Below, piece by piece: positions 1 through 13,200 of a stretch of 64,000 bases of DNA (position 1 is the first letter of the stretch; each line of letters begins with the position of its first letter). The notes under the pieces were generated by a model. That model saw only the letters and a list, made by a program, of their open reading frames with translations, had not been told where the DNA came from and did no database searches. The stretch covers positions 27,682,552 to 27,746,551 of the forward strand of contig CM054153.1 in assembly GCA_028751875.1 (NCBI GenBank), given 5' to 3'. A program made the translations under genes and the position numbers. This stretch comes from Rapana venosa. Taxonomy: Eukaryota > Mollusca > Gastropoda > Neogastropoda > Muricidae.

Positions 1-339
1 TTCACAAAATGTTCTTGCCTCATTTTTTCTCATCAAATGTTTCTTTTTTTTAAAAACTTTTTACTTTTACTTCAAAAGAACAACACACAAAACAAGAGAT
101 ATGTAATTCCAGAAATAATTAACAAAAACGCCAGAGTAACACACAGACGTACACCCTTGTTCACACACATACATGCTGTCATTTTGCCCTAAGAGTTAAT
201 GAGGGCTTTGTAAAAAATTCCAGCTTCCACTGAATAAGTGATTAATTAATTAAGTTGTCTTTTCCTGTCACTGAATACAGCTTTCTCCCAGACCTCATCC
301 CATCACACCATCTTTTTTTCCCCAGCGCAGCGATCACGT

Positions 340-450
340 ATAAGTGTGTCACTAAAGTCGGAATTTGGCTACCTTAATGGATCGCAAAAAAAAAAGTCGC
401 ATACACAAAATCTCACAAAACCTCAAAGCTCTAGCCAAGGAATCAAAGAA
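340..450 (+). repeat. SINE tail B fragment
   Basis: It contains CTAAAGTCGGAATTTGGC, TACCTTAATGG, CGCATACACAAAATCTCAC and AAAGCTCTAGCCAAGG, the 3' part of type B SINEs. Confidence 0.7.
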
Positions 451-479
451 AAAAAAATTTACGGATTCATTTATTCATG

Positions 480-665
480 TAATTCAGAATCAAGACAAAC
501 CATCTTGCAACGTCCACAAAGCCATATTTGTTTTTATCATTTTTCTCGTCGAATGCTTAAACACCCACAATTGTTGTCTGTCATATGAGCGAAAATGCAC
601 TGCGCTGCCGTTAAGTGCCTGACAAGTCAGGCCCAGCACATCCGACTTCAGCATGTTTTTCTTTT
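480..665 (+). repeat. Dispersed repeat (TTGTTGTCTGTCAT family)
   Basis: The stretch TTGTTGTCTGTCATATGAGC, then CTGCCGTTAAGTGCCTGAC and GGCCCAGCACATCCGACTTC, recurs at 10,572-10,670. Its origin is unknown. Confidence 0.7.
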
Positions 666-689
666 TCAAAGGCAACCACTGCATGTTTT

Positions 690-1590
690 GAGGAAGCAAA
701 ATATACTGAGAAATTGTATAAAGATCTGCAAGACTTTCAATATACATATTTTGTAGTTCAAGAAATCTATCACATAATTATAAGAAGCATATGCATGCGT
801 ACAGAATCCAGGTGATTTTTGTCTTCCAAGCAGCAAGGTGATGCTTGGATATGAACTCTTAATCTCAGGTAGAGTTAAACCATGTTGAGATTACTAGGCT
901 ACCATGCTCACCCTAACAAAATCAGTAAAAACTGACAGAACAATGCCCAATAATAAAGTCAATACTAAACACATCTCATCGTTATTACTTACAGTATACT
1001 TCAGACTGAACACAAGAAGAAAGATCATTCTGTGTTGACTCTTTTTTCTGTGATAAACGAACTAACCCTTAGATAATGCAAAAGGAAAAAAGTAAGGAAA
1101 ATAGTCATTACACACAAAAAAACAAATAAGATAATCATACAAATCATCCAATATTTACACACCTACATCAGTCTATCGGCATGGCGTCTCAATGAATCAC
1201 AAACAAAATTTACTGCAAAAGGCTAAAATTTAAGTGCTCAATTCGCAGGGTTCTTATGTAAAACAATATAAAGCAAAATATCTTTTTAGATATTATAGCA
1301 ACATGATGGCAAGAAAGACTACTCACTCAAACCATTTACTTCAACTGAAATGAACACATTTTTCTCATTCAACATTACAACAAACACACACACACATATA
1401 CAGGTCACTGTCTTCACAAGTCTAAAAAATCCCCAGGAATGGAATCAGCACTGATGAGCCTGCATATTCAGATCACTGACTGGGTGTATAGCTAAGATGG
1501 TAATGCCACATAAGTAGAGATTTTACCTTCCCTAAATGTCACAGACAAAAAACAGACATCCTACCTTAAATCACCTTTGTATTTCAACTT
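690..1590. other. AT-rich spacer, nothing recognised
   Basis: No codon-biased reading frame, RNA gene or known repeat was seen. Confidence 0.6.
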
Positions 1591-1591
1591 T

Positions 1592-1593
1592 CA

Positions 1594-1645
<52 letters not shown>
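1592..1645 (+). repeat. (AT)n microsatellite
   Basis: About 27 AT units. A similar tract lies at 4,075-4,119. Confidence 0.95.
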
Positions 1646-1648
<3 letters not shown>

Positions 1649-2023
1649 GAGGTGGGATACTGATTTTACTGCTTACAGTCTACTACAGCTACTACAAAAA
1701 CCACACTGAAATCATATACTGTCAGTTTGATGTTAAAAATCTTAGTTAATACACCTAATCTGTCTTAATCGATATACTTGATTTTTTTTTTTTAAGTCAC
1801 TGAAAATATGTTCTGAACTCTAAGACAAGAAAATGATAGTTACCCACTAGACCATCCACTCATCCAAGCACATGTACATGTATGGTAATACTTTTGTCTA
1901 AAACACCCAAGTATAGCTTCCTTCTGTGGCGCCTCACTTTGTTCAATTTCACAACAGTGAGAACTCAACAGCACTGTGATTAAAAAACTGGGGGCACTTT
2001 CATCAACTGATGATCAAGTTACC

Positions 2024-2432
2024 CTGGGGGCGGCATAGCCTAGTGGTTAGAGTGTTGCGCTTGTCATCTGACGGCCTGGGATCCAGCCACCATGGAGGCG
2101 CCCGATTTAGGGGATTTTACCCTGGAGTTCACATCAGTACTGATTCCACTCCCCCCCAAAGTCCTTTGGATGAGACTATAAACCGAGACCGTGTAAGCCT
2201 AAACATGCAGAAAATCTTGTGCACAAGTTAAAAACCCGCTTCGCTTTTCAGAAAAGTAGGCCATTGCATGCAGGTTGGAATGGATGACAAATTTATTTTA
2301 TAAACACACGCACACAGGCGTCATGTTTAGACACCATCCCCGAAGCCTGAATGCAGCTACCTTTAATGGTGGGTAAAAATGGTTGCATACGCAGTATCTC
2401 ACCATTGGTGAACCTCAGAGCTCTAGACAAGA
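2024..2432 (+). mobile_element. tRNA-derived SINE, tail type B
   Basis: Same head and body as the type A copies (TAGCCTAGTGGTTAGAGTG, TCCTTTGGATGAGACTATAA), but after GCCATTGCATGC the 3' part is different: CAGGCGTCATGTTTAGACACC, then a run through GCAGCTACCTTTAATGGTGG, CTCACCATTGGTGAACCTC and AGAGCTCTAG. Confidence 0.8.
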
Positions 2433-2500
2433 CACGGGGAGAGGGAGAGTACCAAAATCTGAAAGTTATCCTATTTTCCATTTGCTGTATCAGGAAATAA

Positions 2501-2655
2501 ACTATTCTATGTTCAACTATTTCTACACACCATTCAACACACTTTGGAATAACAAGTTTTTGAAGTTTGATCGAAATCACTTTTCTATGTCTAATTATTT
2601 CTATACGCCGCTCACAACACTTTGGAATATTAACAAGTTCTGAGTTTGATCGGTT
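2501..2655 (+). repeat. Imperfect tandem duplication of about 75 bp
   Basis: CTATGTTCAACTATTTCTAC...ACACTTTGGAATAACAAG is repeated as CTATGTCTAATTATTTCTAT...ACACTTTGGAATATTAAC, each followed by TTTGATCG. Confidence 0.7.
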
Positions 2656-2728
2656 CACTAACAATTAACCCTGTTCTCTCATAGTATATCTATTGCATTA
2701 ATCCCCCTATCCAAATAAACCACACAGT

Positions 2729-3085
2729 TAGCATTACTAGTCAGTACAGCATTACCAGTCAGTACAAGTACACACTAGCATTACCAGTCAGTACAAGTAC
2801 ACACTAGCATTACCAGTCAGTACAAGTACACACTAGCATTACCAGTCAGTACAAGTACACACTAGCATTACCAGACAGTACAAGTACACACTAGCATTAC
2901 CAGTCAGTACAAGTACACACTAGCATTACCAGTCAGTACAAGTACACACTAGCATTACCAGTCAGTACAAGTACACACTAGCATTACCAGGCAGTACAAG
3001 TACACACTAGCATTACCAGCAGTACAAGTACACACTAGCATTACCAGGCAGTACAAGTACACACTAGCATTACCAACCAGTCAGT
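2729..3085 (+). repeat. 29-bp minisatellite, about 12 units
   Basis: Unit TAGCATTACCAGTCAGTACA plus AGTACACAC, nearly identical throughout apart from a few variants (CCAGACAG, CCAGGCAG). Confidence 0.9.
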
Positions 3086-3118
3086 ACAAGTCTTACACAA
3101 ACATTTCATCTTATCTTA

Positions 3119-3451
3119 TTCTTTTATATCAAGGATAATGGAATAAGCACTTATGTGCTTTTTTACATCCAGTCCCCGTGTGTATGTGGTTTTGTAAATT
3201 GTCATCTGTTCCCACCGGCACACAATGGTCTGCTCTTATGAAAAATGGAACAGAATTTAACGTGTGCGCAAGATGTTCTGCGTGCGTTTGCACACGGGGC
3301 CTCGGTTTATAGTCTCATCCGAAGGACTTTCGGGGAGAGTGGAGTCTGCACTGATGTTAACTCCAGAGGAAAATATCCCCTTGAACGGGAATTGAACCCG
3401 GGTCATCAGATTGCGAGTGCAATGTTCTAACCACTAGGCTATCCCGTCCCC
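3119..3451 (-). mobile_element. tRNA-derived SINE, tail type A, full length
   Basis: In minus orientation it starts GGGACGGGATAGCCTAGTGG (A-box TAGCCTAGTGG) and has B-box GGTTCAATTCC. It continues through AGTCCTTCGGATGAGACTAT and CAGAACATCTTGCGCACACG, and ends with the type A tail: CACACGGGGACTGGATGTAA, then AGTGCTTATTCCATTATCC and a short A/T end. It serves as the reference copy for the others here. Confidence 0.85.
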
Positions 3452-4074
3452 TGACAAGCTTAGCTTAGCGCAAAGCCAAGAGAAGATTTTTTTTTTTAAA
3501 GTAATAATATTACCTCTACCTTTAGAGGAAATACATGATCATAGAAGCACTTTTGTTTTCATAATGATGAGTACAACAAAATATATATAGCCCTGTGTGA
3601 TATAAGAATTTCAAGCTGTAGTAGGTAACGCATTAGGAGCTCTACACTTACGGCTTTGTTATTACGATTATGACTACTGCCCTTTTCATAATCATAGGAA
3701 AGTATAAGATGATACAATATAATATGATATAATTTTAATATAATTATAATATACATAACTGTAAGATATATAGATTATATACTTATAGATTATATATATT
3801 ATATATATAGAGAGAGATTTAATATATATAAAGCGTATGAATAATACTGCTTACCACAAAAGTGGTCTGTGGGATAAAGACAAAAATGGGTTGTAACAGG
3901 ACATAATATTATCATTATGTATCATTGTGTTTAAGTCATCATCATTCAGCATAGTCTTCTCCTAAAAGGAGCAAACTAGCTGATAACTGTGACATTCCTC
4001 AATTATTGAACAAAATAGATTGTTGTTTTGTATCTTGATTTAAGGAGGATTACAACACTATGGACAACTGTGGA

Positions 4075-4119
<45 letters not shown>
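4075..4119 (+). repeat. (AT)n microsatellite
   Basis: About 22 AT units in AT-rich spacer. Confidence 0.95.
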
Positions 4120-4122
<3 letters not shown>

Positions 4123-5358
4123 GTGTTCAACATATAACATTTTTGTTTTGTGTATTCACTTTATGTTTTTCCTTCTATTTTTTTAAACTAAATGCACATG
4201 AGACTTTTCCTAGCTCTTCTTCATGATTTTTTTTTAAGCATATAGAAGCACATAGTTGGAAGAAAAAAAAAGAAGACTGGTAGTTGATACACTTTTTTTG
4301 TTTTGTTTTGGGTTTTTTTCAATTGTTTGGTTATTTTTAAGGGAGTGGGGTATATTCTTTATTGAATTAAAAAGACATTTTTTGTAAAAAACTAAGCAAG
4401 CATCTAACAATCGCTATCATTATGATACATAAACATACGGTCGTTATAAGTTACAACGCTTGTTATTGAAGTAAAAGACAGGCAAAAACATATCCAAAAG
4501 CGCTAAAAATCACTCCGGATTTTTTTTTAAAAACCATAGTCGGCTGCAATGGCAAGAATGAATAAAAATGTTACTGATCAATGAACTGCTGAATCATGTC
4601 TGTACACACAGAATCAAAAACCCAAACACATTCCTATATTACATGCTACTTTACAAAATACCTCAAACTCAAGACAGTACCTTGATAATGGTTTCCAATA
4701 CATGCATGCACAAGCAAAAATAAAACATCTATTCATTACCTTGGCTCTTCAAGTGACTGCTATTTATAACTATCTTATTTAGAAAACAAAAAAGGGTATA
4801 AACACTGTATAACGTACAAAATGACAAACTCAAAACAGAACTTCTGGAGGGAAAAAGTCATTGTGCAACACACATGCCCACACACGTGCGCACGCATGCA
4901 TGCACACACACACACACCTGTGCGCGTGTGCATGTATGCACACACACACACACAAACACATACACTTAACTACACATTATTAAAAATAAAAAAAACACAC
5001 AAAAAACAAGGAAATAACAGGATAGGTGATATGCCAAACTTAACATTTACGCAAGAACTGTAGTATGAAACACTCCAGATTTTAACAACAAAAATGTTTC
5101 GAATAAAATACAACATAAATATATTACAAACAAGCCCTTACTCATACCAAAACAAGCGCACCCACACATGCCTCTGTTCTGTTATGGAGGGAGAAAAATG
5201 AAAGGGCAAAAATGACATGCTAGAATATTGGTGATAACAATGAAAGTGAAATAAATAAATAAGTAGATAACTGTGATGTTCTTAATTGGTAGTAGGGAGT
5301 GGACTGTGGATGAGTGAATCGAGTTGTGGGTATGAGTCAGTACAGGTGAATAGCGTGA

Positions 5359-5361
<3 letters not shown>

Positions 5362-5416
<55 letters not shown>

Positions 5417-5456
5417 TACCTGAGCTTCTCACAATACCTCCCCCCCCCCCCCCCCC
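5362..5456 (+). repeat. (TG)n followed by a C run
   Basis: About 26 TG units to 5,415, then 17 C at 5,440-5,456. Confidence 0.95.
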
Positions 5457-5984
5457 AAAAAAAAACCCCAAACAAAAAAACACCAACCAATGTTAACATA
5501 CCAATCAAAGTACCAGAATGAAGGTCAAGAGTCTGAAGAAGTATACATTACATTAACAAGTCCCCCTCAAAAACATTACATGTTCTCCTTTGTTTTTTCT
5601 TTTTAAGAACACGCATTCTCTTGCTTAAGAGCTGACCCTACCTGATGAACCTTGCGTGTTTAAATGCCCTAACATGTACACTTCACCGAGCCAAACTTTT
5701 TTAAAAGCAGAATGCGATTTACCCAACAAATCATTTTTCCTAACACTGATCTGAATGAATGCCTACTATTTCTATCCAAACTGAACAAATAGCTTTAAAA
5801 TATTTAGTTTAAGAAACCTGTTTCAGTTTGCCTCCATACCCATACATATTGCGGTAGTCTATCAAGATTGTCTGTTTCTGCATTTTGCCATTACCAACCA
5901 ATAACTTCAACAACAATCAGTCTTTCTGCAACATGAATGAAGCATGTGATTCCCACCCTTGCCCTTTCTTCCTGGCTTGATGGG

Positions 5985-6070
5985 AAAATCTATCTGAATG
6001 TCACACGGAGACTGGATGTTAAAAAGCACATGAGTGCTTATTCCATTATCCTCGATATAAAAGAAAAATA
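5985..6070 (+). repeat. SINE tail A fragment
   Basis: CACACGGAGACTGGATGTTA, then GAGTGCTTATTCCATTATCC and TCGATATAAAAG, the last 80 bp of a type A SINE. Confidence 0.7.
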
Positions 6071-6234
6071 ACATAAAATAAAGTCTTTCAGAGCAGACTC
6101 TATCTAACCCAATCAGACCCATATGCTTACAGACTTGTGCACATGAAAAGAATCCACAATAGTTCAAAATTAGAAAGAATCGGGAGGTTTCTCTCAACTG
6201 TCCTAAGAAAATTGATAGGTTCTACTTCCAACTG

Positions 6235-6350
6235 TAGCCCATAACCCAGAAGTCAGAATACGGCTACCTTAATGGTAGGGGAGGGGAATGGTCGCATACA
6301 CAAAAACCTCAACATTGGTGTGAACCTTGGGAGCTCTAGCTGAAGAACAG
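6235..6350 (+). repeat. SINE tail B fragment
   Basis: Contains GAAGTCAGAATACGGCTACC, TTAATGG, GGTCGCATACACAAAAACC and GGGAGCTCTAGCTGAAGAAC. Confidence 0.7.
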
Positions 6351-7040
6351 GGGGAAAATACCAAAAAGCATGTCTCTGCCACTTGCTCTGGAAATTATTT
6401 TACCCCAGTAAAAAGCAAAGCTTAAGAGTGATCTTTAAAAGAAGATTTTAAAAAATCCCTTATGTGTACTGATAGAAAAAGAGAGTGTGTATGTTGTGTG
6501 CTTACATGTCTGAGTGTACATGTATGACTCTTGTTTGATTTATACACTGTATGGTCAGCAAAACTTGTTTTCCATCTTGTGAGTATTTTTTCTACCACTT
6601 ATTTCAATACTATCAAAGTTGTACAGGGAATAAACAGAAAAACAGAATAATTACAATATAATTTCAAAACCAGGGAACTGACAAAATGTCAGTAATGTAA
6701 CATGATAACTGACGATTAACACACTTGAATGGTATTTGGTGATAACACTTGAATTCAGCAGTGTTTGCTGCAGATAAGTTAAATGAAAGAGTTTACAATT
6801 AAAATCACTGTGAAGCAACTCAAAGCAGAAGCAGCACAATCTATATTACTTTTTAAAAAATCTTTTTAAAACTTGCAAAAATCCAAACACACACAAAATT
6901 AAATGACTGTTCACAGATTTTTAAACTTCCATTTTCCTCCCATTTTCCTCCAAGACAACCATTAAAAGCCCAAATATTCTGCTGCTCTTGAAAAAAATTA
7001 AAAAAGAAAACAAAAAGAAACACTCTCTTCCTTTCATAAA

Positions 7041-7331
7041 AGTAAGGTAAAGGTGTTCCCATAATTTATACAGTCATTGGGGATCAAGGTGTCAGAGATC
7101 TTGGCTCCTCTAGAGGCCAGCATTTCGAGGGCGGTGCCCATCTCCTCTCCCTTGCTGCTTTACCTCTCCTGTCTCTAAAGAGGCAGGTACCCATTTACAG
7201 CTGGGTGAACTGGGGGACTGTACTGCAGCCAAGCGCAAGAATGGTCACCCATCCAAGAAGAAACCACACTCAATGCTGCTTAACCTTAGCTCGGGAGAGC
7301 GAATGCTCTGACCACTGTGCTATCCTGTCCC
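7041..7331 (-). mobile_element. tRNA/5S-like SINE, reverse copy
   Basis: Reverse copy from AAGGTGTTCCCATAATTTAT to GTGCTATCCTGTCCC. The 5S-like part is more diverged (GGTCACCCATCCAAGAAG). Confidence 0.8.
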
Positions 7332-9181
7332 ATTTTCTTTGCTTCATGAAGACATACAAACTGGACATGCTCTTCCCATCTAATGCTCAAAACAAACGCA
7401 GACACACACACATGCCTAAACTTTATATGTATGATAGCACATGCCCAAGAAAACTCCCAGAGAAAAACACACTCAGTGCAAATACATCACAGTCAGTAGT
7501 AACGCAGGACCAGTTTAACAGCACACATTCTTAGAATACATGTTTTCTGAAGAAATATCTTTGATGACAAGGACCAAGTCAAAAACCTATCATAATAATG
7601 AAATGAGGTGGGAAGGGGGGGGGGGGGGGGGGGGGTATATACTTGATCACCAAAAACAAAAAGAAATCAAACTTTTTTTTTAAATAGGAAAAAAATTCAC
7701 TGAAAAAGTTGACCTAGGACATAGTTATGCTTCTTTTTCTTTATAGTTTTTGCTGTGTTTGTATTGTGTGGTAGTTAACAGAGAAAAAAATCAAGAAGAA
7801 AAAAAAAAGAGCATATGAACTGAGCCATTATTATTGGAAACTCTGTCCTGATTTTTAAAATACTGTCTACACTACATCACAAATTCTGCACCTCAACATC
7901 ATCACCTTTGTAAAATATCGGATAAATGCCCTAAAATGATTGTGAAACTGCATTTGAACACAAGCAACTATAACCATATTTCTCCCCCATCTCCTCATGA
8001 CTATAAATAAATTCTATGATAAAAAAGTGATTTTTAAAAATAAGCACATGACAAGAAATATGACAAAAGGATGAACTGACCTTGACAAAAAATTTCTAGA
8101 ATCACTAACAACTGTGTACTCGCAAACACACACATAGATATATAGGAGCATAAACACAGTTTAGCCTTATTTCCAGATATGTGAACATCAGAGAAATGTA
8201 TGATTAACTATAAAATCAGACATTGACAGAGTCATAGACAGAGACAGTAGCGGAGAGAATATAAATATTTACAGATAAGACTGACCAAAATATGGTTAAA
8301 ACTGCTGCAAATTTCCATACTTGTTTTTTTAAACACACAATCTAGCAGATGAGTAGTCAGTCACTGTAAGTAAATAAGCTAAAAGAATAAATATTTCTTT
8401 CAGAACATTTTTCATAAAAAAATTCTTTGTACCAAAAACAGACCAAACCAAACACACAAACCCATGACAAAACAAATTAATTAATTAATTCAATCCTTGA
8501 AACTAGATTTCTACAATAGTTTTTTAAAATCTAAAATATATACATATTTGCGTAGGAAAACAAATCTTGTACAATGTCACATGAATGAATTTGCTTGTTC
8601 CATTAGTATTTATGGCAGCAGTAATATTTACTACGAGGATTAAGAAAAAAAATTCACAAAGTACAAATGGTAAATTTTGTCTCTCTCACAAGTATTTTAA
8701 GTTTACGAATTCAGACTTACAACAGCACTATACTTAATCTGACAAAGAAAATAAATTGATTACAACTGCAAACCTTTAAAATATATATATATATATATAT
8801 ATAAAACATTCATACAGATTGCTTACATCTTCAAATCGCAGAACCGTCAAGATTTTCAAAAATTAACACGCACGATAAATTCATGGAAAATAATTTACTT
8901 TTAAATGTATAATTATATCTTCAGTTTGTACAAAATACTTACTCTGTAGTAAATTGCTTTATCAAATAAACCCAGTTACGACATGCACACAAAGAGAGGA
9001 CAGAATATAAATATTTGTTGAATTCAGAGCGAAACACGAGAGGGAATTAATCATATCACACATGAAACTGAGCCTTAGAGCACCAGTGCTGCAACGTCAA
9101 AATGGAACAGGGGTCACTGAACAGACAGGCATGCTGACCGCGGATACAACGACGCGCGCTCTTCTCACCACAACACCCAAA
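7332..9181. other. Region downstream of the flippase stop codon (probable 3' UTR and spacer)
   Basis: AT-rich, with a G run at 7,617 and (AT)n at 8,780. Several AATAAA strings occur in gene orientation, but none can be singled out as the cleavage signal. Confidence 0.5.
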
Positions 9182-9865
9182 CTAAATCCGCTCCACGATA
9201 ATCTCCTCCTGAGCCAAGGGGGCTTGTTGCTGACCGCCAGAGGGCGGGTTCACTCCCGGTGAGGGCGGCGCTAAGCAGTCTCCCATGCCGCTTCTAGCGG
9301 AGGGGATGTTCAGAAACTGACCGTGGACGGGTTCCCCCGGCAAAGGGCTGGTTTCCTGAGTGGGGGATTTCTTGATGCCAGCTCCCACGGTCTGCACCAG
9401 CATCCTGGTCAGCCGGACCGGGGTGGTCACCAGCTCCTTGGCCCGCTCCCTCATGTTGCGCCCGCTGGTGATGAGGTCCCCGAAGCCGCGCTGGTGGGAG
9501 AAGGCGTAGCCGGACCGTATGGAGCGCTGGCTGCGACGGAAGGTGGAGTGGTGGTGGATGTGGAGGTCCCTGGCCTTGGACTTGGACTTCTTCATCCTCT
9601 GGCGGAGACGCACGCGGTCGGAGAGGGTGGGGTGCACGCTGGTCTGGTAGAAGCGCCAGGCCAGCACGGGCAGGAGGAGGGTGACGCAGGTCAGCAGCAT
9701 GGTCAGCCAGGTGATGGGGTTGGCAAACGCCTCAAAGGCCACCCCCACGTAGTCGTACACGATGGCCTCCGAGTAGAAGGCCAGCTGGAAGCAGAAGTAG
9801 TAGATGATGCTGCCCCACACCACAAAGTGGTTGAAGCCAGTCCAGTAGCTCATGTCCAGGGCACA
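9182..9865 (-). CDS. ATP8B: ATP8B-like flippase, terminal coding exon (TM8-TM10 and C-tail)
   Basis: This exon begins after acceptor TTTCAG (9866-9871) in phase 0 with [10 protein letters not shown] and ends at a TAG stop (9182-9184), 227 codons. It encodes the last membrane segments ([20 protein letters not shown] and [20 protein letters not shown]), then a basic cytosolic tail. The tail has HPTLSDRVR and the ATP8B hallmark [19 protein letters not shown], followed by a Pro/Gly/Gln-rich end that I do not recognise. The exon is clearly GC-richer than the flanking AT-rich DNA. No polyadenylation site was assigned. Confidence 0.95.
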   Translation of the reverse strand, partial: CALDMSYWTGFNHFVVWGSIIYYFCFQLAFYSEAIVYDYVGVAFEAFANPITWLTMLLTCVTLLLPVLAWRFYQTSVHPTLSDRVRLRQRMKKSKSKARDLHIHHHSTFRRSQRSIRSGYAFSHQRGFGDLITSGRNMRERAKELVTTPVRLTRMLVQTVGAGIKKSPTQETSPLPGEPVHGQFLNIPSARSGMGDCLAPPSPGVNPPSGGQQQAPLAQEEIIVERI

Positions 9866-10195
9866 CTGAAACAGACAGGTCATGGAACTGTACACTCAAC
9901 AGGCAGTACCTTGGGTACTTGAAGGCACTTCCATACAAAGTTCCGCACAAAGTTTCTTCTTAAATGAGGTTTCTTCTTCTTCTTCTGAGTTCCCTTAAAC
10001 AAAGAAAACAAAGGAAAGAAAAAAAACAACAAAAAGAACAACAGATATTTTTTTTCTGTTGGCCTATAAACAGAGATATCAAACCACCCACACACAAAAA
10101 ACTAACACGGAAAAAAAAAAAAAGCGATAAAGACAAAAAAAAAAAAAAAAAGGCGGCTCCACAATCAGCATACAACCAAGGCACCCCTCATCACT

Positions 10196-10227
<32 letters not shown>

Positions 10228-13200
10228 CACCCCTAACCCAACCAGCTTCACAACCCTCCCCGACTCACCCTCAAATTGACCGCCACAACCAGGGTAGCGG
10301 CGACGACGGTGCCGAAGGACTGAAGGTCAGCCTTGTCCAGTCCGTCCTTGTCCGCAGCGAAGGTGAAGGCCCCGTAGGGAATGCAGAAGAGGACGAGGGA
10401 GGAGACGATGCCCTCGATGACGCTCCAGGTGAACACCTTGATGTTGAACAAGGAGTTGCGGATGCCTGGGAAATACAGCTTGGGGTACCGGATGCAGTGG
10501 GCGTCATCCACATCCTGCAAAATGCCAGGTAAGTTTGGATGACGTATATTCTTCTTCTTCTTCTTTGAACGCTCAGACGGTGATTGTTGTCTGTCATTTG
10601 AGCAAAAATGCCTTACACTGCCGTTAAGGACCTGACAAGACAGGCCCAGCACATCTGACTTCGGCTTGGGGTGAATAGTTATATTTAAAGTCTTTCTAGA
10701 AAAAAGCCAGGAGAATGGACACAGACAGAAAATAGACAAGAAAGAGGTGACAGGAAGAAAAGAAACGAGGCAGAAACAAAGAGACTGATAGAAAAGTGGG
10801 AATTCCCAGCACAGAATTTCCAGAAGGTGGGGATGCTATTTATACTGACAAGCCCCTGGCATCCCTATGGGGGAAGATGAAATATATTACAATACATTAC
10901 ATATCTTGTAGTCGGGGGTGGGGGTAGGATAGCCTAGTGGTTAGAATGTTGCGCTCATGATATGACAGCCCAGGATTGAGCCACCACGGAGGCACCTGTT
11001 TTGGGGAATTTTACCCAGGAGTTAACATCAGTACTGACTCCATTCTCACAAAAGTCCTATGGATGAGACTATAAACTGAAACCCTATATGCGAATGCTCG
11101 CAGAACATCTTGCACACAAATTAAAAACCTGTTCTGTCTTTTGGAAGAGTAGGCCATTTCATGCCAGTACAAGCGGATTACTTTTTTTTTTTTAAATGCA
11201 TGCACACAGGTGCCGTGTTTAGACAGAATCCCCAAAGTCGGAATGCAGCTACCTTAATGGTGGGTAAAAACAATGGCATACACAAAACCCCACCACTGGT
11301 GAACCTCAGAGCTCTAGCTGAAGAACAAAAATATTTGTAAAAACTTGAAACCTTCCTGACCACAGGGACATCACAGATGACTTGACAACAAGCCCTCTCT
11401 ATCATTCTTCGTCTTCAGGTTCTGGCAGTGCACCAGTGCTTCCTTCACTCAGCCTCAGGCCTGTCCGGTCTGAGATGTTGTCCTCCTCCTCCCATCTCCT
11501 CTGTCTTCCCCTCATTCTCCCTCCTTGCACTGTGCCTTGTGGGACTATCCTGGCAAGCTCTTTTAGATCGAGAGATGTGCCTGTACCACTTCAGGTTTCA
11601 TTTTCTCACCATGGTCAAGAGGTCTTCATTAAACTCAAGAACTTGCTCGGCTCTGTTTCTCACTTCTACATAGGTAACATGACTGTTGAAGGAGATGCTA
11701 AGAAGTTTGCTGTGGCGCTTTTTTTAAAAACAAAATTTGAATATAAACAAACAAGAAAACAAAAAAGTAGTCCACTTGCCTGATCAAAGATGCCCAGGAC
11801 AAGGATAGGCAGTGAGGTGTAGAACACATTGTACAGGGAGATGAAGAACGGGTCAAACAAGGTCTGAAACAACAGGCATACATATATACTGGAAAACTTT
11901 AATACCAGCTGAAACATTTTTCTGTTCATAAATAACATCACTGCTTATCTACTTACACCATTACTACCACACACACTGCTTATCTACTTACACCATTACT
12001 ACCACACACACTGCTTATCTACTTACAACATTACTACCACACACACTGCTTATCTACTTACACCATTACTACCACACACACTGCTTATCTACTTACACCA
12101 TTACTACCACACACACTGCTTATCTACTAACAACATTACTACCACACACACTGCTTATCTACTTACAACATTACTACCACACACACTGCTTATCTACTTA
12201 CACCATTACTACCACACACACTGCTTATCTACTTACAACATTACTACCACACCTCCACAGTAAGCCCCAAAATAAAATCAGACCTGGACAGAGATGGACT
12301 CAGCTTGAAGAAGAGACAGGAATACACAGAGAGCAGACAAGTTTGACCTCTGCTGATTTCCAGACACTTCACAAACCATAAAAACAGGATAGTTGCTTTA
12401 CAAGATTCAGCGCTATATAAATTCCATACATTATTATTATTATTATTAATGTCAGAGTTCTGTGGATACTCTATTCAAATACACACACACACACACATTC
12501 ACTCACTCACTCACTCTCTCTCTCTCTCACACACACACACAACTATGTCCAAGAACCCAAACAAATAAATCATTACAGCTCCCCAACAAAGCAACTACAG
12601 TCAACAATTTGGAGGGGAGTGGGGTATAAAGGAGATTCCTAAGCATAAAGAAGCAAACTACCACACACACATAATATGCAGGACCTCTTTAAACACTAGC
12701 CTAAAGGCTGCCTACTACTGAAAACTTCCTATAAAAAGCTAGCACTGACATCCCAACAGACCTGATCCAAATGCCCAACAGACCTGATCCAAATGTAACA
12801 ATATATTCAAAAGTAGAGATGAGCAAAAAGCAACAAACACAAAAACCTCACAGAAGACAAAAGCAAAATCACACAACGTCACAACCATGCCCAGGTTTCC
12901 AGCCTCCTCCTTACCTGGGCAGAGAATCCACAGAAGAAGGCATACCAGAACCCGCACAGGGTGAAGGCAAAGTTCTTGTAGAAGAAGTACTTGAGGAACT
13001 TGCACATGCGCAGGTAGGACCAGCGGCCGTGCACAAGCAGCAGTCGCTCCAGGTAGCGGAACTGGGAGATGGAGTAGTCCGAGGCCAGCACTGCCTGCAG
13101 GCCCTCTTGTCCCGAGATGCCGATTCCGATGTGGGCCACTGAAAAAAAGACGTTTTCATTCACTGCTGATATCCTCTGAGCGCTGAGCGCTTTGATTTGT

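Larger units (their letters stand above)
3452..7040. other. AT-rich spacer with microsatellites and small SINE pieces
   Basis: Apart from (AT)n, (TG)n and the two SINE tail fragments listed, no gene-like signal was seen. Open frames are short and not codon-biased. Confidence 0.6.

Noticed and set aside
2729..3085. CRISPR-like array because of regular repeats
   Set aside because: Units are contiguous 29-bp tandem copies without unique spacers, in animal DNA.
3119..3451. A tRNA gene in the SINE head (A-box and B-box present)
   Set aside because: No cloverleaf closes: the acceptor stem does not pair and the sequence continues into the SINE body and tail.
9323..9922. 199-codon plus-strand open frame over the last flippase exon
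   Set aside because: It is the antisense shadow of the GC-rich coding exon; the minus strand has clear family homology.
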